Assembly (NCBI GenBank): GCA_020152595.1 | Contig: JAIGNY010002242.1 | Span: 602,501-666,500 of the forward strand | DNA from: Chiridota heheva | Taxonomy: Eukaryota > Echinodermata > Holothuroidea > Apodida > Chiridotidae | Reading direction: 5' to 3' | DNA length: 64,000 nt | In this document: positions 35,111 through 45,499 of the stretch, one piece after another | Layout of the letters: every line of letters starts with the position of its first letter | Position numbering within the stretch: the first letter of the stretch is position 1 | Notes under the pieces: model-generated | Seen by the model: only the letters and a program-made list of their open reading frames with translations | Databases searched by the model: none | Told to the model about the DNA's origin: nothing | Translations under genes and position numbers: made by a program

Positions 35111-36010
35111 AGAGACAGGCAAAAATACACGTACTAATCAAAGTAAAAGTAGCTATGGGCAAGCAATTTGTTCAGCAATTCTGAGATTTTTCTCAACATG
35201 AAGAAAAACTTCAAAACATTGACTGCAAGACAAAAATTATTGGCATTAAACATATAACAATAACAACACTTATATTATTGTGAGTAGCATTGCAATGCTC
35301 ATCATTCAAACTATTGGGTTTTTTCAGTAATTTGAAGGATAATTTGTCCAGATTTGCTAATGACAATTTTATTCTCTCTAAATTTGCCATCACGATTTGG
35401 AAATATCCGAAAACGGTATATCTGTTTTAAAAGAGAATTGGAGAGAGGGTAGGTACAGGTACATCTTGATTCACACACAAAAAAAAAAAACAGAAAAAGT
35501 TATGTTAAAATTAAAAAAATTGGAGAAGTTCTATCTTTCATTTAATAGAAATTTAATTTACTGCCTGCTGGAAAATACTCAGAATCAAGATCAACCCATT
35601 TTTTCCAATATTCCTAATCAGAGGTACCTTTTCCCAATCTTTTCAAATCATTATGGCAAACTTAGATGTTGATTGAGAAAATTTGTAAAAAATTAAGATT
35701 ATGATTAAAAAAATTGGAAATATTACACGCCTTTTTTGAAGGATTAATTCATTCAGTGGAAGCAAGTTCATCTGATGTGAAAGCTAGAGGACGTGAAAAG
35801 AAAAAAAAATGGTGAAGAAAGCATTCAAAACTCTTTTTCCGTTTGGTTTGGTTTGTTGAGGTTTAGCGGCACCGCGACAGTCATTTAAACATGCCAAGAG
35901 GGTGTTCAATAATTAAGGTGCAAAGGTTAGGAAAGAGATGATTGGAAAAGGAGGGAGGGATGGAGAGAAGTGGAAATTTTAGAGGAAATAAGTTGTAGCA
36001 GAAAAGGTGG

Positions 36011-39000
36011 TTTGTTTTGTTTGATGAAGGCTTAACGGCACCACGACAGCGTGGGTCAAATTGTGCCAGTGAAACGTTAGATCATTCCAGAGGTAGGAAA
36101 AAAAGAAAATAGGAGGATTCTGAGAGAAGTACGGGGACTAAAAGCCAGGAAGCTGGGATCGAGAGAGGAAGTGCAGGTGTGCTAAAAAAGGCAAAAGTAC
36201 TGTAGGAAGAGGGGGTTGGGATAAGAGGACTAAATATGGTTGTAGCGGGAGACACGATGAAGTAAGGAGATAATTTTACCCAAATGGTTTTTCTGGAAGA
36301 ACTCGTCTATGGAGCTGTGAGGGGTGAGGGAAGCTCTGGGAAGGTTGAACAGGGGGCAGGCAAGGATGATGTGGACTGTGGAATGGCAATTGTTGCAGAG
36401 GGGTGGAGAGTAGCCAGTAAAGTGGGAGTGAGTGAGGTGGGTGTGACCTTTTCTAAGGCAGGTAATGTGGACGTTGTCAATACGGGAGAGATTGTGGACG
36501 GTGGGTGTGGTTGAAATGGTAAGCTGGATGTTGTGGAGTTTGTTGTCAATTTGGAAGTCCCATAAGGTTTGCCAGTGGTCACGAACAAGGGAAGCGATAA
36601 GCAGTTTGATGTCAAAAAGGGTTTTGGGAAAGGGGGTAGGGGGAGGTTGAGGGCAGGTTTAGCAGCTAAATCAGCCCTGTCATTGCTGGGGATGCTAACA
36701 TGACTGAATACCCAGAAGAAAAGAATACTTTTCCTGCAGGAAAGAGGGGGGTGGGGGCAAAAGGAGGTAATGGAGGAGGTGGGACATGGGGTTATTATAC
36801 CTAAGATTGAGTAAAGAAGTAAGGACAGACTTGGAATCTGAAAAGATGGCAAAGTGGCTGAGCTCAATATAGTTGAGGGCGAGTAGGATGGCCTTCGCCG
36901 AGGAGATGGCCAACTAGTTGAAAAGCCTGCTACTGAGGGTGATATCTTGGATGACGGCAGCAGCAGCTGTCTTGTCGCCTTCCTTAAAGCCATCAGTATA
37001 GATGGAGGTGTAGTTTGAGAGTTGGTCTTTGATTTGGATGTGAAGGTTGATGAAGAGGTTGGGGTGGGTTTGGGTTTGTGATGAGTGGAGAGACCCAGTT
37101 GGATAAGAAGGGTGGCCTAAGGAGGAAAAGTGGGTCAGGAGTAGGTGCCAAGAGTGGCAGGGTTGATGCTGAGATGGTGGAGGTCGGGTTTGATGCGTAA
37201 GCTGAAGGGATGGGCAAGGGTTTTAGTCCTATAAAAGAGGGTGGAGAAAGTTTGGTACCTAATGAGGTTGTATACAGGGTTTTGGGTGTTGGAGAGGGCT
37301 CTAAAAGTATAGGAAAGGCTAAGCTTTCTACACCTTAGCTAAAAAGGGGGGGGTTCCTTGGCTTCAATATGAAGGCTGATGATGAGGGAGGTCCTGTAGG
37401 CACCCAGGTAAAGCCTGAGGGCTCAATTTTGGATGGTGTTGAGGTAATAGTTGTGAGTGGCACAGTAGACAAAATTGCTGTAGTCCAGCTTGGCACGAAT
37501 GTTGAGCCTGAAGATTTTGAGGAGAGCGTGGGGTTTTGCACCAGAGGCAGTGTTGGAGAGGAGGCGGAGAATGTTCAGAGAGCTGTTGCATTTCTGTTTC
37601 AGGTTGGTGATGTGTTGCTTGTAGGAGAGCTTGGGGTCCAGGTTTAAACCCAGGAATTTAGAGTGGTCAACTTTAAGGATGCAATTGCCATTGAGCACGA
37701 GGTTGGTGTTGGGGTGGAGGTTGTTGAAATGTCAGAAGTGCATGTAGACTGTCTTGTCTTTGGAGAATTTAAAACCGCTATTGCATGTTGCACCAATCTT
37801 GCAGATGGTTGAGGCTAAGCTGGATCCTATTTTCGCAAGAAAAAATCTAGGGGAGGAGTCCACGTTGATGTTGGGGCGAAGGTTGTACGTGTCTTGTTAA
37901 TGCTCAGGCTGAAGAGACTAGGGGGAGGATGCTGCCTTGGGGGACACCCTCTTCTTGGGGGCAGGGGTTGGAAAGGGTGTGGCCAATACGAATTTGGAAC
38001 TGCCTGGATGAGAGGAAGTTTTGAATGAAGATTTGGAGGTGACCTCTGAGGCCAATGGTGTTGAGCTAGCGGGTAATGCCATATTTTCAAGCAGTGTCAA
38101 AAGCTTTCTCTGAGTCAAAAAAGATGGCACTGAGGTGTTCCTCTGTTGCAAAGGATTCCCGGATAGCGGTGTCCAGTGTGATTAACTGGTCCAGGGTATT
38201 GCGACGTTTCCCGAAGCCACTTAGGTGAGGAGAGAAGATTCTGTTGGTCTCAATAAACTAGTTTAGTCTCTGGTTAATGATCCTTTCCATAATTTTACAG
38301 AGACAGCAGGTGAGGGCGATAAGGCGGTAGCTGGGGGGGTCGGTAATGTCCTTCCCCTGTTCGGGGACGAGGGTGATAATAGCTGTCCTCCAGATAGGGA
38401 GAAAGGAGTGTGAGGATCAAATGTGGTTAAGAATGGTGAGTAAAGTAGCAGTTGCCTTGTTGGGGAGGTGTTTCAGAAACTGGTGGGGAATGTTATCTGG
38501 GCCCTTGGAGGTGCAGCCAGAATCATGGATGGATTGCTTTAATTCACATTGGGTGAGAGGGGTGTTGTAGCTCTCGGAGTTGTCAAAGGGAAAGGTAATA
38601 CTCCGGGTTTCATTGCGAGCTTTTTTTATTTTGAAAGCATTGGGTGGATGGCCAAGGACGAGATGTTGCTGAAAGAGGTGGCGGGGCGGTTAGGGATATC
38701 CTTTTTCCTGATGAGAAGATTACCATTCCAGGAGAGATGGGAGACCTGCTCGTCCTGCCATGAAAGCTGTTAACCACACTCCAAATCTTCTTTTATGGGG
38801 GTGTTGGTGGTGAGATGAGAGATGAAGTTGTTCCAAGTGTTGGTTTTACTGTCCTTGATAGTGCGCCTGGCTTTGGCATGGCTGATGCGAAAGAGGTTGT
38901 GGGAGGTCGGGTTTGTTTTAAAGTTCCTGAGGGCATTTTTCCTGTTCTTGATGGAGATTTTAGAGTCATTGTGACTCGGAACCAGGAGTTGAGGGAGGGG

Positions 39001-39020
39001 AGGAAGGGAGGGGGGGGGGG
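36011..39020 (-). mobile_element. 5'-truncated A-type LINE inserted in LINE B
   Basis: From the 3' tail (CAAACAAAACAAA on the minus strand at 36011-36023) it follows LINE A through the C-terminal domain, RNase H (FSDSKSVLTSL; SCHVSIPSNDRADLAAKPAL-like), RT (NHITNLKQKCNSSLNILRLL-like blocks near 37620) and part of the endonuclease-RT linker, ending near 39020 at a G-run. Many frameshifts are present. In RNase H the Glu region reads AISSAKAILLA, lacking the Glu-Ala pair. About 115 bp of ATATCGATAT-rich DNA separates it from the remaining LINE B coding part. No target duplication was found. Confidence 0.8.
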
Positions 39021-39023
39021 GGA

Positions 39024-39144
39024 ATTTATGTATAGTACAATATCAGTGGAAAACATCATATCGATATGACCCTTGAACTCAGTATCAACCATATCGATAT
39101 TGGTCGATATCGAAAAATATCAAAATATCAATATATCGCACAAG
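39024..39144. other. Unassigned ATCGATAT-rich spacer between two LINEs
   Basis: About 120 bp containing several ATATCGATAT and TCGATATCG palindromes. It matches neither LINE. It could be non-templated or captured DNA at the insertion junction, or a small element remnant. Confidence 0.5.
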
Positions 39145-42100
39145 CTTAGTTGAGGATGCCTGTGAGGATTGATTTGGAATCAGCGAAGATGACAAAGTGA
39201 GAGCGGAAGAAGAGTTCTGCGAAGTTTAAAGCTAGGAGAAGGGCCTTTGCCTCAGCAGAATAGATAGAGGCTCCATCTGGTAGTCTCGAAGAGAGGGTAA
39301 GGCTGGGGCAGGCAGTGGCAGCTGCTGAGGTATCTTCTTGTGTGGATCCGTCGGTAAGATGAAGGAGTAGTTGTGGAAGTGTCTACTTTCACAAGTAGAG
39401 GCCTGAGAAGATTTAGGTGTGGGGGGGGGGGGGGTGGTATGACTCAGGTTGGGGTATGGGGGTAGTTGTGCCTGGCAATAGAGAAGATATTGATGTTGGA
39501 TTTGGGCTGGTGGGAGTGTATCTGCATTCTGAAGGAAGGGGGATGCGTTTGTTGAGATTGAAGACGTTGGTGAAGGAAGGATAGCAGGTGGAATGGAAAC
39601 AAGAGTTTTGAGGGTCGGTAAGAATGCAAAGGGCGAAGGAACGGCCAGTCTTGGTGCTCCTGAGGTCCAGAGGTACTTCATTGGCCTCTACGTGAAGACT
39701 GGTAATGTGGGTGGTTTGGATGGCACCAAGGCAGAGCCTGAGGACAGTGTTTTTCGATGACCTCGATGTGTTTCAGATCAAATTTGCGGGCAGAGCCGTA
39801 GATTAAATTGCCATAGTCCACTTCAGATCTGAGGGAGTGATATAAGGTGAGCAAGGTGATATAGTTGGCTCCCCAGTCAATGTTGGAGAGGACCTTGAGA
39901 AGATTAAAGGTTTTGAAACAGTTGGTTTTGAGGATGCTGTTGTGGGGAAGATATAAAAGGCTTAGAGTCGAGAGTGATTCCAAGGAATCTAGAACTTTCC
40001 TTGCTGGGAATGATGGAATCTTTAAGCCGTAGCTTGGGGCTAAGGAAAAAGGAGTTGCTGTTATTGAAGTGAATAAAAACAGTTTTGTATTTTTAGAAAT
40101 TGAAGCCATATGTCACTTTAATAAGCCAAGCTGTTCAGGCAAATTTGGAGGTTATTTTGCAGGGTCTGGAAGCACGGAGATGAAGATAGCAAAATCATCG
40201 ACATAGAGAGAAGTTGATGTTATGGGGGAGGACTTTGGTGATGCTGTTGATTTTGAGTATAAACAAGAGTTGGGGAGAGGATGCTGCCTTGAGGGACTCC
40301 CAGGTGTTGGGTATACCTTTGTGAGTAGTTGTTACCTATACGCACCCTGAAAAAGTGAGAGTGGAGAAAGTTCTGGATGACGGTTGGAAGAACACCTCTT
40401 AAGGCTGGAGGGTATACATCCCTGAGAATGCCGCCAGATGGTGTCAAAGGCCTTTTCGATATCAAAGAAGATGGAGATGGTGTAATAAATCCTGATGAAG
40501 GTTTCTCGAACATATGTGTCTAGTTTCAGAACATTGTCTAGACAATTGCGGTTTTTCCTGAAGCCGTTCTGATGGGGGTGAGGGTGTAGTTCTTTTCAAG
40601 GTACCAGCATAATCTGTAATTGACCACCAGTTGCATTATCATGCAGAGGCAAGAGGTGAGAGAAATGGGGTGGTAGTTGTTGGGAATGGTCCTGTCTTTG
40701 TTGGGCTTGGTAATGGGGATAATGGCATCCTCTCTCCAAATGTTGGGGAAAACTTTGAAGGACCAAAGGTGGTTGTAAATCTTGAGAAAGATGTTGAGAG
40801 AAGTCCTGGCGAGATTTTTGAGGAGGTTATAGTGAATGCCGTCAAGGCCTTGTGAAGACGACTCAGACTTTTGGAGGACCGAGGAGAGTTCGGAGTACGT
40901 GAACGGAAGGTTGTAGGTCTCTTGGTTGTTTGACTGGAAATTGAGTAAGTTTCTTTCAGCCTTGGTTTTCAGGTTAGAAAAGAGTGAGAAAGTTTCTTGT
41001 TGGAGGAGGTTTTGGCATAGGTGGAGGCTAAAGCAGTTTGAGATGTCATTGAGGTCAGTAATTTTGATGTTGTTATAGATGAGATAAGAGATATTGTTTG
41101 CAGCACATTTCCCTTTATAGTTACAAATCATGTTCCAGGCTTTGGTGGGAGAGGTTTGGAGATTCAAGGAGGAGACGTAGTTTTCCCAAGAGGTCTTTTT
41201 GCTGAGTTTGATGGTCTTCCTGGCTTTGGCTCTGAGAATGTGAAAATTGTACAGGTTTTGGGGAGAACGGTAGGTTTTAAAGAGACGGAGGGCTTGGTCT
41301 TGAGAGAGATTGCTTTTCTGCAATTTGTGGTGAACCACGGTTTGAAGTTCTTTGGAGTAGAGGTGGGGATGGAGAAGTTTGCAATTTCCAGAACTTTGGA
41401 GGTGAAGAGATTGACTGGATTAGCAAAGAGAAGGATTTCATTGGTGATAGAGATGTTGCGTAAGCTGGAGTAAAGATTCCAGTCAGCATGGTGAAATTTT
41501 CAATTGGTAGGGAAGGTTTGAGATGAGAGGGGGGAGAGTGGAGAAGAGGATGAGGAAATGATCGCTGCCACAAAGCAAAGGGTTGACCCTCCAATCTGAG
41601 AACTCTACATAGAGAGAGGGGTTGCAGATGGTAAGGTTGATGCTGGTGAAGGTACCTGTTCCTGGGTGTAAGTAGGTAGAAGATCAGTCTTTGAGAAGAC
41701 AGGGGTTGTGATGGTTGAGGAAGTGTTCAATAAGTTTTCCTCTGGTTATCCAGGAGGAGGAGCCCAAGATGGGGTTGTGAGCAGTGAAGTCACCCATGAA
41801 GATAAAAGGTTTAAAAGGTGAGTGGTTAATTTTCAAGGTTGGTGGGGGAAAGGGGGAGGTTAGGAGCAATGCAAAGGTTGCAGATGGTGATGGTTTTGTG
41901 AGGGTCACAAGATGGCAGGAAGTTTGGAGGTTGGAGTGAATAAGATGAGGCTTGAAGGGATATCATTGCTGACAAAGATGGAAGAGCCGCCAGAAGAATT
42001 TCTAGCGTTCTGGGAGATATAGTGTGTCCCTGAGTAACCTGGGATAGGGATAGAGTCAGGGGAGGATAAAAAGGTTTCCTGAAGACAGATAATACTGGGG

Positions 42101-42188
42101 TTGAAAGAAGTGGAGAGTTGAGAAGTTTGAGTTCTTTGAAATTAGCAGAAAGTCTGCGACAGTTCAATTGTATGACATCGGGGGCCAT
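39145..42188 (-). pseudogene. LINE B ORF2 (endonuclease, RT, partial RNase H), broken
   Basis: Begins MAPDVIQLNCRRLSANFKEL at 42188 (endonuclease). The RT linker and fingers lie at 41338-40538 (NILRAKARKTIKL-like, SQGLDGIHYNLLKNLA, NIWREDAIIPITKPNKDRT, YHPISLTSCLC), then LGVPQGSILSPTL near 40300 and YVDDFAIF near 40195, with RNase H up to ADSKSILTGIL. Frameshifts and stops are frequent, more than in LINE A, so it is older. The C-terminal third of RNase H and the Cys/His end are gone. Confidence 0.75.
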
Positions 42189-42275
42189 TAGTGATAGTTA
42201 GGGGTGAGGGGGCCCTGTAGGCAGCCCGGGTATCAGGAAGGCTGGCCAATTTCCATGTCTTGGAATGGTTTTTGA

Positions 42276-43574
42276 TTAGTGGGGGAGGGGGAGGGTAACA
42301 GAAGAGGAAAGTTGGACTGGGGTGTTACCCATTGTTGTTGTAAGATGCCTCGGAGGAGTTGGCAGTGGGTGGGTGTTGTTCTGAGTTGGTATGGTTGGGT
42401 TTCCGTTGAGTCTTGGAGAAGTTTCTGCTAGTGTTGGTCTAGGGTTTTTCACCTGAGTGGTGAGGGGGTGGAGAAAGGTTTGGGAAAAATTGAAACGGTT
42501 TGGGAAAGATTGAAAAGGTTTGTGTTGGTTGATGATGGGTCTTTGGATGTTGTGAAGGTTGTCTTTGGTGTTTTGTGGTTTCTTTGTTGGGTTGAGGTAA
42601 ACTGATGTGGTCCTTAGGAGGTGGTGTGATGATGGCTCGATTTTTTTCAGAAAGGGCAAGGGAGGCTGCATATTGATGCGAGGGGCCCGAGGTGTTGGTG
42701 GATGTACAGTAGAAGAGGTTAAGGTGGAAATGAAAGTGGGAGGAAGGACAGTGGCCTTCCCCTCGTATAATATCTTGTTCAACCAGACTATATTGGTCTG
42801 GGCGCCCATGGAAACAACGCGGGGGCGGGTGAAGATGGGGCTGTTGAGGCTAGTGGTGGTTGGAATGTAGATAGGGTTGATAGTAGGGGTGTTGTGTGCA
42901 AGAGTTGGGAGAAGGTGTAGGTGTTTGTGTTAAGCTGGTTTGAAGTTTTGGAGTCTAGTATTTTCCTGGCTTCAGGGTATGAGATGTTTTGTAGGGTCTT
43001 AATTTTGGAGACTTTTTCTCTCCTGGATTCATGTGGGGCAAGTGTTGGAAGAGGCAAGGTGGTTATCGGCATGGTTACCAGAGCAGTTCACGCATTTTGG
43101 TTCGTTGTCACAATTAGTTTAGTTACGGGTGGTGGAGCCGCAATTGGCACAGCAGGCTTGGAGCGGCAGTTGTTTTTGCTATGGCCGAATTTGTGCCAGT
43201 TGTGACATCTGAAAGGGTTTGGTATGTATGGAGATATGGAGATGTTGAGGTAGCTGATGTGAATAGAGGTGGAAGGGGGGGGGAATTGAATGTAATAGAG
43301 TAAGTGTTGGTTTGTATTGTGTTGTTGTTCCGGATTAGTTTAAATCTACATACGTAATGATAGAAAATGGGGAGAGGTTTTTGAGGCTGAAATCACCGGG
43401 AGGGGCACGGAGACAATGATCAATTTTGGCCAAGTGGGAGTGGGTTGGGTGGTGGTGGGGAGATGCAAGCAGAGGAGAGGGGAGGAATGAAGCTGAGGGG
43501 GTGAGAGGTAAGGAAGGCCCCTTGAAGTGTTTTTGGTAGATTGAGGTAGGGTGTCAAGTTCTGATGTGTCCATG
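42276..43574 (-). pseudogene. LINE B ORF1 (gag-like), broken
   Basis: Starts MDTSELDTLPQSTKNTSRG at about 43574 behind a long 5' UTR. Further on, a first knuckle-like block CHNWHKFGHSKNNC is visible near 43180-43200; its second Cys position reads Trp-His rather than C-x2-C, so the knuckle is damaged. NISYPEARKILDSKTSNQLN around 42960 parallels NITYPEARKQFLASLHTK of LINE A ORF1. A Pro/Thr-rich tail runs to about 42276. Several frame breaks. Confidence 0.65.
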
Positions 43575-44694
43575 TTGATGATAAAAAATAATAATAAAGA
43601 AAAAAATAAGAAGGGGGTAAAAAGGAGGCAACAGGTGCCCAAGTAATTGGGAAGGATAGCAGGGAGAAAAGAGAAAAGAAAAGGGTTAAGGACAAGTGGG
43701 AAAAAGGAAAAGGAGGGCCTATTAAAAAAAAAGAGTGGAAAACTATCGAAGCAAAACGAGTGTAAAATTAAGCTCCCTACATGGCGAAAGGAGGTGAAAA
43801 TTGAAGGGAAATGAAAAGGAAGAAGAGGGGAAAAAATAACCAAAAAAAGGATAGAGCAGGAAGGGAGTGGTGGAAAGGATTGAAAAAGGTTAAGTAAGGA
43901 ATGGAGTAAGATTGGTAGAGGCCCTAGAGCATACCCGCACTGAGCGGTATGCTCTGATGCGCTGCAAGCATTGGGCATGTAGGCTAAGCATGTGGTGTAG
44001 GTCCCAACAGGCAAAAGAGAAAATGGAAAGGTCTTACCCAACTCCAAAGGAAAAAGGCAGTAAACCCAAGAACAAAAACAAGGTAAAATCACAGGTCCAA
44101 TGTAAATCATGAAAAAGTAGGAAGAAAAGGTGTACAAATATTGAATGTTTAGGAAATGAAGAATGAAAAGGTGCTCTGTCACATCTGTTCATGGTGAAAA
44201 CTTGTAGACTTCTTTTTCCGTTGAAGAGACATTTAAGTTTAAAGTTTGGTATCATTTGTGTAGAAACAAATGAGATCAGACTAACTATGTCACATCCTCA
44301 GATTCTCGGTCTTTTTGTATTTCTATTATATGTTGTCCTGCAATTTTGTAACTTAAAAACCTTTGGATATGCCAGGAAAGTCAAACACAGAATCTAGTCG
44401 GGGTAATTATAATTTAGCACATGAAAAACGATAGAGAAAAAACTGAATTAGTAAAAAAGTTAAATCAATTTTCTTTGAAATACATTGACAACTGTTAAGG
44501 AAGGGAAGACCTGGGTCCCAACCTTTACTACACCAGTCATTTCCACACAGATAGGACAAAATTTTAAACTTGAATATCTCCTTAACAAAATAAGATATTG
44601 AAGTAGTTTCTTCACCATTTTGTTTCTATTAAAAACTCTTTTATATTAGATAAATTTGCCAGACCACTAAACTAATCCTTTTAATCCTGTTGAT

Positions 44695-45360
44695 AGAAAT
44701 GCCACCACTGTTATAAACAGGATAACTCTAAGAAGAAGTGGAACAAACTCTGTAGACTGCATACCTCCGCCCCCTTCCAACATGCCTAATATATTATCAA
44801 GTTTACCCCATCCCCAATACAATCTACCTCAACAATCTTAGTTTCATGAAGTTCTATCCCCAAATAATCTCTTCCTAACGTTTAATCAGTATTGCCCATT
44901 AATTGCATTCTAAATACTGCAGGGTTTCAACCTTTTGACTGATTTCTGCCAAGTCATATCATTCTTTTCAGTTTTATTCAGGCTAAGCATTCATTGTTTT
45001 GAGATCCTTTCAGACAAGATTCCATCATTTTACTTTCATGCCCAAAACCAATTAATTTGATTTTCTTTGATACCAAACTACTTAATTTAATTTTCTCTAG
45101 AGTCCAGAAAATTGATTGTTTGATATTCTTTCATGAACTCATTGTTCAATATATTTCACTGGGAAGTTCAACGACAGCCTTGACAAATCTCATCCTACAG
45201 TATATCATACTCAACCCTCCATTTCTCCCCTGTTCCAAAATGCCCTAAATTTTAATACCTTCTTCTTTAAACAGACAAACTAAAAAACTAACACAGGTGA
45301 AAACATAACCCCAGCTTCGTTGGCAGAGGTATAATGATAGTTGGTGTGCTAAGTTTTTCA
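44695..45360. other. SMG5 intron, no feature seen
   Basis: Pyrimidine-rich intronic DNA next to the exon at 45370. No repeats or conserved protein blocks recognised. Confidence 0.55.
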
Positions 45361-45369
45361 ATACACTAC

Positions 45370-45493
45370 CTTTTTGCTCTTTTTGACGGCACTAATGACA
45401 CTGTAAAAGACCTTCCACCACAGCATTTCCTCTGCTTTGCGGCCAAATTCCATCGGATTCAAGAAGATAAGTTTTTCACACAAGTCTCTTAAC
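45370..45493 (-). CDS. SMG5: SMG5 internal exon (most 5' exon visible)
   Basis: SMG5 works with SMG7 and SMG6 on phosphorylated UPF1 in nonsense-mediated mRNA decay in the cytoplasm. On the minus strand the exon follows a T-rich acceptor ending CCTTAG and ends in AAG before the donor GTAGTG. It is 124 bp and begins with the last base of a split codon. It encodes LRDLCEKLIFLNPMEFG followed by GRKAEEMLWWKVFY and ends SAVKKSKK. This closely resembles vertebrate SMG5 as I remember it (LRELCVKLMFLHP, GRKAEELLWRKVYY, TNKK), within the N-terminal 14-3-3-like domain. The exon ends in phase 0 and joins the next one at KK|H, exactly as in the vertebrate protein (KKH). The upstream exon should end in two bases of a codon, perhaps AA of a Lys; none was recognised between 45.5 and 64 kb. 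Confidence 0.9.
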
Positions 45494-45499
45494 CTAAGG

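Larger units (their letters stand above)
35832..44222 (-). mobile_element. LINE B: I/Nimb-type retrotransposon, interrupted and deleted near its 3' end
   Basis: A minus-strand element whose outer edges carry the 12-bp TSD TCTTTTTCCGTT (35832-35843 and 44211-44222). From the 5' end: a 5' UTR of about 630 bp (44210-43575); ORF1 starting at about 43574 (MDTSELDTLPQSTKN) with CCHC knuckles; ORF2 from about 42188 (PDVIQLNCRRLSANFKELK); RT with LGVPQGSILSPTL near 40300 and YVDD near 40190-40205; RNase H to ADSKSILTGIL at about 39150. The rest of RNase H is missing. The 3' UTR and GTTTGGTTTGG tail lie at 35844-36010, beyond the inserted A-type LINE. It is a separate subfamily from LINE A and has many breaks. 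Confidence 0.8.
35740..44679 (-). mobile_element. Foldback element split by LINE B
   Basis: The two halves, 35740-35831 and 44223-44679, together form one copy of the foldback element. The left half starts AGGATTAATTCA and contains AATGGTGAAGAAAGCATTCA. The right half continues with AAGTTTAAAGTTTGGTATCA, CCTCAGATTCTCGGTC and AATCTAGTCGGGGTAATTAT and ends CCACTAAACTAATCCT. It is inverted relative to the complete copy at 27166. About 8.4 kb of LINE DNA separates the halves. Confidence 0.85.

Noticed and set aside
33918-35162. Several open frames of 200-414 codons, proline/serine-rich on the minus strand and glycine/valine-rich on the plus strand
   Set aside because: They are translations of the 19-bp minisatellite and its purine-rich continuation. 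All six frames are open because the unit has no stops; there is no start context, splice signal or known domain.
43346-44182. 278-codon minus-strand open frame as an independent membrane-protein gene
   Set aside because: Its hydrophobic first part is LINE B 5' UTR; only the last part from MDTSELDTLPQSTKN is ORF1 of the LINE.
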